Shown here: in pieces, positions 7,176 through 15,369 of the stretch
How the letters are laid out: each line of letters begins with the position of its first letter
Position numbering within the stretch: the stretch's first letter is position 1
Assembly: GCF_018070045.1 (NCBI RefSeq)
Contig: NZ_JAGPYK010000034.1
Span: 1 to 64,000 of the forward strand
Length of the DNA: 64,000 nt
Source: Micromonospora sp. U21
GTDB taxonomy: Bacteria > Actinomycetota > Actinomycetes > Mycobacteriales > Micromonosporaceae
Reading direction: 5' to 3'
Notes under the pieces: model-generated
What the model was told of the DNA's origin: nothing
Seen by the model: the letters and a program-made list of their open reading frames with translations, nothing else
Database searches by the model: none
Position numbers and translations under genes: made by a program

Positions 7176-8540
7176 CTAGGGGCAGAAGCGGCCGATCACC
7201 TCGGCAGCCGCGCGCGCCATGGTGTCGCCGCCAGCACCGTCGAGGAGCCCGGCCACCACCGCGTCGGCGGTCGTCGCGTTGAGTACGTCCTCGACGTTGC
7301 GACGAAACTTGGCGGCCACCTCGTCGGCGGTCAGCGGGTCGTCCGGATTGCCGCGGGCGTTGCGCACCGTGGCCGACGCCGTGGAGCCGTCCCGCCAGTG
7401 GACCGTGACCATCGTCGGCCGCTCGTGCGGGAGGGCGGCGGTGAACGCCGGCTCCTCGCGCAGCCGGACCAGAGCGGCCAGCGCGTCAACCTCGGGGCGG
7501 GCCAGCCGGTCGGGCAGGAAACCCGCTGCGGCCAGTTCGCCGTCGAGGGCCAGGGTGGCCAAGCTGACCGGCACCGAGAACCGCGCCTGCAGGTCCGAGG
7601 AGACATCGACGGTGGACAGCGACGCGGCGAAGGCGAAGGTGTCGACCTCGATCGCGGCCAGGCCCCCACGCTCGCGCACCGGGTCGGCTACGCCGGCGAC
7701 GGCGGCGCGGAACGCGTCCAGCGCGGGGTGCACCCAGCGTGCGCAGGCGTACGGCTTGAGATAGCTGTCGGCCAGCCGCCAGCGGGTGCCCAAACCCGTG
7801 GTCAGTTCCGCGGCGGACAGATCCGTGCAGACCAGGCCGTCGAGCAGTTCGCGGAGCAGGGCCCCCGACCCGGGGGCGCCGTCGGCCGCGCGGCGGGCGG
7901 CGGAGGCGCCGTAGTAGGCGCCCAGGCCAGTCCACAGGTTCCGGACGGTACCGCCGCGCATCGGGACGGCGAGGGTCGCGGCCATCGGCACCGAGCCGGC
8001 CAGCTCGATGGCAGTGGCGGTGGTGGCAGGGGGAAGGTCATCCAGCAGAGCGGTGGCAACCGCTGCGGCGATCGGACCGTGGATGCCGTGGGGGTGCAGC
8101 CCGGGCCGCAGGGTGGTGCCGACGCCGAAACGCATGCCGATCTCGTTGGCGATCAGGAATACCTCGACGAGCCGTCGGTCGTCGACACCGTCAGCAGCGG
8201 CGTGCAGCAGCACGGGCAGCGAGTGCGGCGCCGGGTGCGCCGTCGGCACCGGTGGCAGCCGGTGCCCTTGCGGATGGAAGGACCCGCCGGAATCGGCGTC
8301 CAGCCAGGTCGCGGCCGTGCCGAGGGTGAGTAGCCGGCCGAACGGAAGGTCGGTGGTGGCCGGCGGGCGTAGTGATTCGGCCAGCGCCCGCACGGCCGGA
8401 TACCGCAGGCCACCCAGCAGCGAGCCCAGGGTGTCGAGCAGCAGCGCGCGGGTGAAGGTGAGGACCTCCTCGGGCGGGTCCCCGAGGCTGGTGTCGTGTG
8501 CGAAGGCGGCGATCCGCGCGGTGTCGATTCCTGGCATCAT
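7176..8540 (-). CDS. MmgE/PrpD family protein (paralogue C)
   Basis: A 454-aa protein, normal length for the MmgE/PrpD family (2-methylcitrate dehydratase, cis-aconitate decarboxylase, iminodisuccinate epimerase). The N-terminal helical domain contains LLDTLGSLLGG and a histidine-rich active-site segment (FHPQGH, then AHPAPHSLP). This matches the GHP-A-x-H-x-x-P subtype shared with the paralogues at 11814 and 21924, though the spacing between the two blocks is longer. HPHGIHGPIAAAVATALL and SYLKPYACARWVHPALDA are further family blocks. It is the last gene of the leftward operon; its ATG overlaps the TGA of the luciferase-like gene by one base. The family's acid-dehydrating/isomerising chemistry is expected, but the substrate is unknown. 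Confidence 0.88.
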   Translation of the reverse strand: MMPGIDTARIAAFAHDTSLGDPPEEVLTFTRALLLDTLGSLLGGLRYPAVRALAESLRPPATTDLPFGRLLTLGTAATWLDADSGGSFHPQGHRLPPVPTAHPAPHSLPVLLHAAADGVDDRRLVEVFLIANEIGMRFGVGTTLRPGLHPHGIHGPIAAAVATALLDDLPPATTATAIELAGSVPMAATLAVPMRGGTVRNLWTGLGAYYGASAARRAADGAPGSGALLRELLDGLVCTDLSAAELTTGLGTRWRLADSYLKPYACARWVHPALDAFRAAVAGVADPVRERGGLAAIEVDTFAFAASLSTVDVSSDLQARFSVPVSLATLALDGELAAAGFLPDRLARPEVDALAALVRLREEPAFTAALPHERPTMVTVHWRDGSTASATVRNARGNPDDPLTADEVAAKFRRNVEDVLNATTADAVVAGLLDGAGGDTMARAAAEVIGRFCP

Positions 8541-9475
8541 CAGCCCTTCCTCAGGCCATCGCGCACCGCTCGGCCCAGCTCGTCGAGCCGGTCCAGGACC
8601 CCGCCGACAGCGCCGGCCAACACCACGCCGTCGACGCCGGCAGCGCCGAACGCGGCGAACCGTTCCGCGACCGCGCGCCGGTCGCCGGTTACCACGAAGC
8701 GTTCACGGACGAACCGGTCGGCCTCGGCGGGCACGTCGCCGGCGACGCGGGCATCGGCCGTGCCGTGCCGCCGGTAGTCGTGCGCCTCCGCCACGGCGGT
8801 AACCCCGGAGCGCAGCGCGGCCGGCACGTCGAACCAGTCCGGCGCCCGCACCAGCCGGGCCGCGCACGACCCGAGCACGGGCGCGGCGGCGGCGTCGGCG
8901 TCGGCGTCGTTTTCGTCGTCGGTCACGACCGCGCGGACGAACATCCAGACCGGCACGTCCGCCCGCGCCGAGCGGGCCAACGCCACCGCCTTGCCGACGA
9001 TCGTGGGGTCCGCGCCCGCGTCGATCAGCACGCCGCCGAGCCGGGCGGCGGTGGCCGCGATGGTGCGCGGCCCGGACGCGGCGCCGAGCAGCAGCGCCGA
9101 CGCCGGCACCAGCTCGCGCAGCACGTCGAGCGCCGCTTCGTACGCACGCAGAGACGGTGGCGCCAGCCCTTCGTTGCGTACCGAGCTCTCCCCCCGCCCG
9201 ACCACGGTGAGCACCCGGCCGGGATGGTGCGCCTCCAGGGTGCGTACGGCGCCGGCCACCGTGGCCGGGTGCCGCAGCCCGAGGCTGAGCACGCACGGCC
9301 CGGCGAGCCGGGCCGGGGTGGCGCTGAGCACCCGCTCGGTCTCCACCAGGCAGTCGGGAAACAGCCGCGGGCTGTCGGCCAGGGCGACACCGTCGAGCCC
9401 TGCCGCGAGCGCGGCGCCGGCCAGCTCGACCGGGTCCGCCTCGCCGGCTGGCCGCGCCACGTTGAGCACGATCAT
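8540..9475 (-). CDS. LLM-class (bacterial luciferase-like) flavin-dependent oxidoreductase
   Basis: A 311-aa TIM-barrel-type protein. ADSPRLFPDCLVETERVLSAT, LSLGLRHPATVAGAVRTLEAHHPGR and VVGRGESSVRNEGL match the luciferase-like/F420-dependent reductase superfamily. Members use reduced FMN or F420 to oxygenate or reduce organic substrates. The C-terminal RFVVTGDRRAVAERFAAFGAAGVDGVVL is the typical closing helix-strand. It overlaps both neighbours (4 bp with the upstream gene, 1 bp with the downstream MmgE/PrpD gene), so it is translationally coupled and belongs to the same pathway. I cannot tell FMN from F420 dependence by eye. Confidence 0.82.
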   Translation of the reverse strand: MIVLNVARPAGEADPVELAGAALAAGLDGVALADSPRLFPDCLVETERVLSATPARLAGPCVLSLGLRHPATVAGAVRTLEAHHPGRVLTVVGRGESSVRNEGLAPPSLRAYEAALDVLRELVPASALLLGAASGPRTIAATAARLGGVLIDAGADPTIVGKAVALARSARADVPVWMFVRAVVTDDENDADADAAAAPVLGSCAARLVRAPDWFDVPAALRSGVTAVAEAHDYRRHGTADARVAGDVPAEADRFVRERFVVTGDRRAVAERFAAFGAAGVDGVVLAGAVGGVLDRLDELGRAVRDGLRKG

Positions 9476-10071
9476 CGCAGCGCCTCCACGAGATCGACGA
9501 CATCCAGGTCAGCCGCAGCGCGGTCGGGAAGCCCGTTGGACACCACGGACAGGGTGTGGGCCAGACCGCCGGGCATGCCGGTGATGCCGGCATCCCAGGC
9601 CCGCATCGCGAGCCAGGCGGCGGCCGGGTCGTGCCCGGGCGCGACACCGGGCGGGCCGATCACCATCAGGCTCGCCGCGAGGTCCAGCAGCGCCGGCAGT
9701 TCGTTCTCCGGCACCTCGGCCAGTTGCGCCGCGCACACGGTGGCGGCCAGCACACCGGTACTCACCGGCACCGTGGGCGTCGACACCTCGGCGGCGGCCA
9801 GCCCGGCGTCGACGGCCGCCGACAGCTGGGCCGCCGACCGGCGCCGGCCCGCGCCGACCGCGAGACCGACGAGCGTCGGCCCGACCGCCGGACCGAGCGA
9901 GGCACACCGTTCGCCATTCCACTGCAGAGCGACGTAGGTCTCCGCCCGGGTGCCGGCGCCGATCAGCGGGAACTCGCCGTCCGGTGTGCCGACCCGGGCC
10001 GCCCACGCGGCCAGGGATCCCTCCGGTGGTGAGAGCGCGGCGAACCCGGCGAGCAGTGCGGCAACACTCAT
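9472..10071 (-). CDS. Unknown helical protein, possibly a short MmgE/PrpD relative
   Basis: A 199-aa, Ala-rich protein with no firm family. The middle (AAQLSAAVDAGLAAAE, then STGVLAATVCAAQLAEVPENELPALLDLAASLMVIGPPG) has the helix spacing and small-residue pattern of the MmgE/PrpD N-terminal domain. A preceding LGPAVGPTLVGLAVG would fit the VVPAVLALA helix. It lacks the histidine signature of the full-length paralogues, so any relationship is distant and catalysis doubtful. It overlaps the EthD-like gene and the luciferase-like gene by 4 bp each, so it is an integral operon member. A partner subunit is one possibility. Confidence 0.7.
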   Translation of the reverse strand: MSVAALLAGFAALSPPEGSLAAWAARVGTPDGEFPLIGAGTRAETYVALQWNGERCASLGPAVGPTLVGLAVGAGRRRSAAQLSAAVDAGLAAAEVSTPTVPVSTGVLAATVCAAQLAEVPENELPALLDLAASLMVIGPPGVAPGHDPAAAWLAMRAWDAGITGMPGGLAHTLSVVSNGLPDRAAADLDVVDLVEALR

Positions 10072-10421
10072 TCCCGGTTAACCTCGGTGCTCTCGGTGAC
10101 CAGGTAGAACTTGAACTTCGTGCGGCCGGCCGGGCCGCGTTCGGCCGGCAGCGGGTGCTCCTCGAACCAGCGCAGGTAGTTCGCGTACGCCTCCTCGTCG
10201 GCGTAGTGCATCTCGGCGATCCGGTAGAACGTGTAGCCCTCCGGCACGGAGGCGGTGCCGCCGGAGGCCTGCCGCACCGGGCGCAGCACCTTGTTGAAAA
10301 CGATCCGGTCGAGGTAGGGGTTGGCCAGGAGGTCCGGCGCGTGCACATCGAAGAGCCAGCGCTCGTACTCCTCGGGGCTGACGCCCTCCTCGATCTCGTA
10401 ACCAAGAATGATTTTGATCAT
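10068..10421 (-). CDS. EthD-like dimeric alpha/beta-barrel protein
   Basis: A 117-aa protein. The pattern KIILGYEIEEGVSPEEYERWLFDVHAPDLLANP followed by YRIAEMHYADEEAYANYLRWF is that of EthD-type ferredoxin-like monomers that pair into an alpha/beta barrel. Such proteins act as small isomerases, lactonase-like enzymes or accessory factors in catabolic operons. GAGAG lies 5-9 bases before ATG 10421. It overlaps the flavin split-barrel gene upstream and the unknown helical protein downstream. The exact reaction is not deducible. Confidence 0.78.
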   Translation of the reverse strand: MIKIILGYEIEEGVSPEEYERWLFDVHAPDLLANPYLDRIVFNKVLRPVRQASGGTASVPEGYTFYRIAEMHYADEEAYANYLRWFEEHPLPAERGPAGRTKFKFYLVTESTEVNRE

Positions 10422-10939
10422 GTAGTTGCTCTCCTAACCGTCCACAGATGGGATTCGGCGCCTGCGCCGAACCCTTCAAGTCGCACTCGCACCGGCTCGA
10501 TCCGCACCCCGGCCAACTCGGCGGACACCTCGTCAGCGGAGCGCACGGGAGCCTTGGTGAAGCCGGATCCCCGCTGCCGAGCCACCTCCCGCCGGTACAC
10601 CGCGATCGTCCACTCCGGCGGCATAACCGACGCCGTCCCGCGGACGGCCACCATCCGGGGTGGAAGCAGGCCGATGTCGAAGACATGCGGCCGCTCGTTG
10701 GTGGCGCCCGGCGCGGGAGTGCCGACCCAGGTGACCAGCGTGTGCCGGTCGCGCCGCCATTGCTCGAGCCGCCGGTGGCCGGCCCGCTGCACCAGGCTGA
10801 CCGACCAGTCCGGTTCGAGGAACGCGGTCATCGTGCGGCTCACCGGAAAGCCGTCGGAGTCGATGGTGGTCACCTGGGCGAAGCCGGCCTCGCCGAGTAC
10901 GAAGGCGTGCGCGGCGGCGCGGGCCGTGGCGAGGTCCAT
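10418..10939 (-). CDS. Pyridoxamine-phosphate-oxidase-like flavin split-barrel protein
   Basis: A 173-aa protein starting at ATG 10939, which overlaps the TGA of the DUF3891 gene (ATGA). A longer frame upstream is only a shadow. GFAQVTTIDSDGFPVSRTMTAFLEPDWSVSLVQRAGHRRLEQWRRDRHTLVTWVG is the start of a PPOX/FMN-binding split-barrel domain. The family includes FMN and F420 enzymes, which might supply or use the same cofactor as the luciferase-like protein two genes away (inference). Cytoplasmic; no membrane segment. Confidence 0.8.
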   Translation of the reverse strand: MDLATARAAAHAFVLGEAGFAQVTTIDSDGFPVSRTMTAFLEPDWSVSLVQRAGHRRLEQWRRDRHTLVTWVGTPAPGATNERPHVFDIGLLPPRMVAVRGTASVMPPEWTIAVYRREVARQRGSGFTKAPVRSADEVSAELAGVRIEPVRVRLEGFGAGAESHLWTVRRATT

Positions 10940-11817
10940 CAGCGGGTCCACGGCGCGAGGTGCCAGGTCGTCACGGTCGCCGGCGTCCGTCCGACCCGTG
11001 CGGCGAGTTCCGCATGGCGGTAGGTCCGGTCCGGCACGACCGCGCTGAGCACGTCGACGGTGACGCCGGGCCGGGTGAACGGGTACGGGTCGAGCCAGAG
11101 CACGCCCGGCCTGCGGACACCCACGGTGATCCGCTCGACCGAGCCGAACGGGTGCGTGCGCACGGGCGGCAGCAGCACGTCCTCGGCCGAATGCTCCAGG
11201 GCGGCCAGCTGCGGACCCCAGGGCCGCGCCGGTCCGGGCTCGGCCGCCGGCTGTGGCGGCATCACGCACAGGTAGAGCGAGAGCAGGTCCCAGAGCTGAA
11301 GCAGCTCATAGTTGTGCCAGAGCCTGGTCTCGAACGCGGCCCGGGGCTCGGCCGCCACCCAAGCCAGTCGCTTCGCCGTCACCCACCGCCGCTCCTCGGC
11401 GTCGACCGCCGCGTCCCGCGCCGCCCGGCCCTCGATGCCGAGGTTCAACCGGCCCCGGGCGTCCGGGGCCGACCACCGGCCCCGGTAGAGGCCGGTCCAG
11501 TGCATGCCGACCAGGACGCCGGCGTACACGTCGCCGAGCGCCACCCGCTCGATGCCCTGGCGGTAGAGCCGCACGTGTTCGGTGGCGTCAATCTCCAAGA
11601 AGTGCAGCGGCCGGCGTTCCAGCTCGTGGAAGAGCACCCGGGCGTCCCACGCCCGCCAGCCCTCGTCATGCCGCGAGGCCGCGGTGCGCACCGGCGAACC
11701 CGGCGTCGGCGTCTCGAACCGGTCATTGCCCCACACGGCCGCCAGCTCGCCCGCGACCCGGCCGTGCTCGACCTGCTCGACCAGGTGCAGCGCGCCGTCG
11801 CGTCGGGTGACGATCAC
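10939..11817 (-). CDS. DUF3891 family protein
   Basis: A 292-aa protein. The MIVTRRDGALHLVEQVEHGRVAGELAAVWG start, the ASRHDEGWRAWDA block and the GVLVGMHWTGLYRGR block match DUF3891. This is a helical family with conserved His/Asp suggestive of metal binding, but with no known reaction. It overlaps the upstream MmgE/PrpD gene by 4 bp and the downstream split-barrel gene by 1 bp. Its place in the middle of a catabolic operon links this orphan family to acid or imide breakdown here. Confidence 0.78.
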   Translation of the reverse strand: MIVTRRDGALHLVEQVEHGRVAGELAAVWGNDRFETPTPGSPVRTAASRHDEGWRAWDARVLFHELERRPLHFLEIDATEHVRLYRQGIERVALGDVYAGVLVGMHWTGLYRGRWSAPDARGRLNLGIEGRAARDAAVDAEERRWVTAKRLAWVAAEPRAAFETRLWHNYELLQLWDLLSLYLCVMPPQPAAEPGPARPWGPQLAALEHSAEDVLLPPVRTHPFGSVERITVGVRRPGVLWLDPYPFTRPGVTVDVLSAVVPDRTYRHAELAARVGRTPATVTTWHLAPWTR

Positions 11818-13133
11818 GCGGCCGCCGCCCGTAGCGCGGCGCCGAGCGAGCGGGCGGTGCCGCCGGCGGCCAGCCCGTCGATCAGGGCGAGCACCGCGTC
11901 GGCCTGCCCGGGAAAGCGGTGGTCGAGCAGCCGCCGGGCCTTGGTGCGCAACGCGTCCCGGTCGAAGGCCCGGGGACCGTCGCCGCGCGGCAGATCCGCC
12001 GCTCCGGTCAGCACGCTGCCGTCGGCGCGGATGACCCGTACCCGGGCGGGGCGGCCGGCCGGATAGCCGGCGTCCAGCTCAGGGTCGTGCCGCACCTCGA
12101 CCCGCGCGGCCAGGTCGCGGACCGTCGCCGAGCAGACCGCCTCCGCGCTCAGCGTGGTCTCGTCGAGCGTGCCGGTGAGCAGCGCGACCGCGACCGAGGT
12201 GGGCACGCTGAACCGGGCGGCCAGCTCGCTGTCGGCGACCGCGTCGAACCGGGCCGCGTGCGCGAACGTGCGCACCTCGACGCGTTCCACATCCGACAAC
12301 GGGCCGGTCACGGAGACGATGTCCGCCACCGCGTCGTTCACGCCGTGCAGGTGGGCGCAGGTGGGGTGCGCCTTGGTGTAACCATGGAGCACCTCGTGGC
12401 CATGGTCCTGCCCGACACCCGACCAGTCACGGGCGGCGACCGCCGCGAAATGCCGATCCAGCGCGCCGGGCAGCGGTTCCAGACCGGCCACGGCGGCTGC
12501 GCCAAGGCTCGCGCCCAGCTGCACCGACGCGCCCAGGAGCGCGTGCCCGCCGGCACGCCCGGCGAAGATGGTCGCCGCGTCGCTGAGCAGCACGGCCGAG
12601 CCGGCCAGCTCGACGGCGCGGCGCATGGCGGCCGCATCGCCGGGCGCCAGCAGCCGGGCCACCCCGGCGGCCGCGCCGACCTGGCCCCAGGTGCCGATGT
12701 CGTGCACGCCGTCCGGCGTGCCCCCCATCGCCCGGCCGACCCGGACACCGACCTCGTAACCGGCCAGCACCGCCGACAGCAGTTCCACACCCGGTAGGTC
12801 CCGGTCCTCGGCGAGCGCCAGCACGGCCGGGACCACGTGCGATGCCGGATGGCCACGGGCCGGTCGATGGCCGTCCTGGAGCTGATCCGCCGCGATCGCG
12901 CTGCCATTGAGGAACTGAGCCTCCGCGGCGGGCCAACCGCGCGGCGAGCCCACCACGGTCGACTCACCCGAGCCGCCGGACCCGGCGGCCAGCGCGCGTA
13001 GCTCGACCCGCCCGCTGCCCAGCGCGGCGACCGCGATCGTGTCCGCGACCAGGTCGACCACCCGGTCCTGGACGCTGGCGGGTGCTGACGCCCACTCGGT
13101 GCCGGCGGCGGTCGCGGCGAGCCGCTCGATCAT
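11814..13133 (-). CDS. MmgE/PrpD family protein (paralogue A)
   Basis: A 439-aa protein using ATG 13133. The longer open frame to 13694 is a shadow of the next gene. The active-site segment ADQLQDGHRPARGHPASHVVPAVLALAE defines the GH-x4-GHP-A-x-H subtype shared with the paralogue at 21924. Other family blocks are GYEVGVRVGRAMGG, TKAHPTCAHLHGVNDAV and ARFSVPTSVAVALL. Likely activities for the family are dehydration, epimerisation or decarboxylation of substituted succinate/citrate-type acids. It overlaps both neighbours by 4 bp. Confidence 0.88.
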   Translation of the reverse strand: MIERLAATAAGTEWASAPASVQDRVVDLVADTIAVAALGSGRVELRALAAGSGGSGESTVVGSPRGWPAAEAQFLNGSAIAADQLQDGHRPARGHPASHVVPAVLALAEDRDLPGVELLSAVLAGYEVGVRVGRAMGGTPDGVHDIGTWGQVGAAAGVARLLAPGDAAAMRRAVELAGSAVLLSDAATIFAGRAGGHALLGASVQLGASLGAAAVAGLEPLPGALDRHFAAVAARDWSGVGQDHGHEVLHGYTKAHPTCAHLHGVNDAVADIVSVTGPLSDVERVEVRTFAHAARFDAVADSELAARFSVPTSVAVALLTGTLDETTLSAEAVCSATVRDLAARVEVRHDPELDAGYPAGRPARVRVIRADGSVLTGAADLPRGDGPRAFDRDALRTKARRLLDHRFPGQADAVLALIDGLAAGGTARSLGAALRAAAA

Positions 13134-14527
13134 CCCCGCACCCGGGCCATCAGACCGGCCACGTCGGGCGCGGCGGCCAGGTCCAGCACGGCCGCGGCGA
13201 TGTCCTCGCGGTCGGGCACCCGCGCGGCGTTGAGCGTGAACTTGGCGGCCAGCTCGGCCGAGCTGAGCAGGTTGTCCGGCCCACCGCGGTTGACGTCGAC
13301 CCGCACCTCGTGCCGGGTGTCGTCGTGCAGCACCACCCGCAGTACCGCCGGGAACTGGTTCGGGAAGATCTCGTCGCAGCGGGCGTCCGCCACGCAGCGC
13401 ACCTTCGCCGCCAGCGCCAACCGCGTCTCGTCCGCCGCCGCAGCGTCCGTGAAGTCCTCGTGGCCCAGGCCCAGGCCGCCGCCGCCGAGCAGCGCAGCCG
13501 CCACCGTGTAGGGGCCGCTGAACGCCGCGTGGTAGCCGGACTCCGGCCGCGCCTTGTCCTCCGGCGGTTGGGCGATCGTGCGCAGCACCGGCGACGGTAC
13601 GCCCAACTCGATCGACTCGATCGCGGCCGGGTCGATGCCGCGCGCGCGCAGGGCCAGCGCCGCGTCGATGCCGGCGTGCGTGAAGTGGTTGCACGGGTAC
13701 GGCTTGAAGAAGATTCCCGGCAGCTCCCAGTGCGTGCCGAGCCGGTCCACCACCGCGTCGACGTCGGCCCGCTCGCCGCAGAACGCGTGCAGGAAGCCGA
13801 ACCGCCCCTCGACCACGGTCGGCGGCCCGGTGAGCCCGTGCCGGGCCAACTCGGCGGCGACCACGCCGGAGTGCGCTGCCCAGCCACAGTGCACCCGCTT
13901 CACGGTGCCGCCGGTCCGGTTGGCCTCCAGCAGGCCGGCACCCATGCTCGCGGCGATCCCGGCCGCGTGCGCGATGCCTTCGGCGTCGGCGCCACCAACC
14001 ATCGCGGCCGCCACGGCTGCCCCGACCGCGCCGCAGATCGACGTGGCGTGTTGCCCGCGCTCGAAGAACTCGGAATTTCCGAGCGCGCGGTCGTAGCCGC
14101 CCATGCCGAGCCGGACGGCGACCTCGATGCCCATCCCGGCCGCGTCCAGCAGCGCGGCACCGGACGCGCCGCGCGCCTCGGCCACCGCCAACGCCGCCGG
14201 CACCACCGGCGAGGAGGGGTGCAGAACCGACGGCAGGTGGGTGTCGTCGAAGTCGAGCGAGTGCGCCAGCGTGCCGTTGACCAGCGCCGCGTTCGCGGCC
14301 GGGACGCGCAGCCCGGTGCCGATCGCAACGGCCTCCGGCGTGCCGCCAGCCGCCCGGACGTACGCGGTGACCGCCCGTGCGGGCGGTAGCCCGGTGGCGG
14401 CGAGGCTGTTGCCGATCAGGTCGAGCACCCTGCGGGCCACGTCCTGCCGCAGGTCGCCGGGAAGCCCACCGCGCCGTACGTCGTCGGCCACCGCCGCGAG
14501 CCGCTGGACGATGGTCGGCGTGCTCAT
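13130..14527 (-). CDS. MmgE/PrpD family protein (paralogue B, classical type)
   Basis: A 465-aa protein from ATG 14527. It carries the classical PrpD-like signature HSLDFDDTHLPSVLHPSSPVVPA, which differs from the GHP-type segment of the other three paralogues. It also has GYDRALGNSEFFERGQHATSICGAVGAAVAAA, KRVHCGWAAHSGVVAAELARHG and FFKPYPCNHFTHAGIDAAL. The frame remains open far upstream (to 15256), but that is the shadow of the cyclase gene. Of the four paralogues this is the closest in signature to characterised dehydratases, so it is the best candidate for a true hydro-lyase step. Confidence 0.9.
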   Translation of the reverse strand: MSTPTIVQRLAAVADDVRRGGLPGDLRQDVARRVLDLIGNSLAATGLPPARAVTAYVRAAGGTPEAVAIGTGLRVPAANAALVNGTLAHSLDFDDTHLPSVLHPSSPVVPAALAVAEARGASGAALLDAAGMGIEVAVRLGMGGYDRALGNSEFFERGQHATSICGAVGAAVAAAMVGGADAEGIAHAAGIAASMGAGLLEANRTGGTVKRVHCGWAAHSGVVAAELARHGLTGPPTVVEGRFGFLHAFCGERADVDAVVDRLGTHWELPGIFFKPYPCNHFTHAGIDAALALRARGIDPAAIESIELGVPSPVLRTIAQPPEDKARPESGYHAAFSGPYTVAAALLGGGGLGLGHEDFTDAAAADETRLALAAKVRCVADARCDEIFPNQFPAVLRVVLHDDTRHEVRVDVNRGGPDNLLSSAELAAKFTLNAARVPDREDIAAAVLDLAAAPDVAGLMARVRG

Positions 14528-15369
14528 GCCGCCACCGCCGCGAACGGCCGGATCGGCGAGCCGGTGCCGCCGACGATGCGCAACGGCGCCATCGCGAAGA
14601 CGAACGCCGTCAGCCCTTCGGCGGCCGCGTGCTCCAGGTTGAGGTGCTCGATGATGTAGACGCCGGCATCGACCAGCAACACCCGGTGCACGGGCAGCAC
14701 GCTGTGGCCGTTGCCCGGACGGATCTGCTCGTACGCCGTGGTGTCCGAGCCGGTGGCAACCACCCGACGCGCGGCCAGCCACTCGGCGGCGTCGATGGTG
14801 GCCCCCGGCACGCCGGCGGTCTGCCCGAGATAGGTCGTCGCGTCCTCGAAGTGCCGCGCCCAGCCGGTGCGCACCAGCGCGACGTCGCCGGGCCCCGGCT
14901 CGACACCGGCCCGCTCGGCGGCGGCGGCCAGGTCGGCCGCGGTCACGCCGTAGCCGGCGGGTAGCACGCCCACCCCGTGTACGGCGGCCACGTCGAGCAG
15001 CACACCCCGGGTGAGCAGCGCGGGCGTGTGCTCGGCGCCCAGCGCGCTGAACCGGCCGCCGGTCTGCGCCGCCGCGGCGTCCACGCCGCCGTGCAGCCTG
15101 CCGTCGTGGCTGACGTGGGAGAGCGCGTCGACGTGGGTACCCACGTGCCCCCCGGTCACGATCATCTCGTTGGCCGCCGAGCCGCCGTCCGGGCGGACCA
15201 AGTCGCCGTGGCGGCGGATCAGGCTCATTCGGAAACCGGGATGGTTCGGCGAGCACGGCATGCCCGTGAAATGCGGGTGCCCGAGCTCGACGAGCCGTAC
15301 CCCCGTGGTCACCGCGGTGAGTAGGGCGTCGTTCGTGCGCGCCGGGCGGGCCTGCGGCTCGGTGGTCAA
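14524..15369 (-). CDS. Cyclase-family (kynurenine formamidase/isatin hydrolase-like) metallohydrolase
   Basis: A 281-aa protein. The start is TTG 15369, chosen because AGGAGGAA lies 4 bases in front and it overlaps the CitE-like stop by 4 bp. The metal-binding motif is H-V-G-T-H-V-D-A-L-S-H, the HxGTHxDxPxH fingerprint of the cyclase family; the usual Pro is Leu here. LVRTGW and the late HLNLEHA (Glu/His) are the second set. Characterised relatives open cyclic amides or formamides (kynurenine formamidase, isatin hydrolase) with Mn or Zn. It may hydrolyse a cyclic imide, lactone or amide intermediate of the pathway. Confidence 0.85.
   Translation of the reverse strand: MTTEPQARPARTNDALLTAVTTGVRLVELGHPHFTGMPCSPNHPGFRMSLIRRHGDLVRPDGGSAANEMIVTGGHVGTHVDALSHVSHDGRLHGGVDAAAAQTGGRFSALGAEHTPALLTRGVLLDVAAVHGVGVLPAGYGVTAADLAAAAERAGVEPGPGDVALVRTGWARHFEDATTYLGQTAGVPGATIDAAEWLAARRVVATGSDTTAYEQIRPGNGHSVLPVHRVLLVDAGVYIIEHLNLEHAAAEGLTAFVFAMAPLRIVGGTGSPIRPFAAVAA

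Noticed and set aside
8498..9937. Long rightward open frame opposite the luciferase-like and unknown helical genes
   Set aside because: Shadow of the leftward operon; the opposite strand carries recognisable domains with 4-bp gene overlaps.
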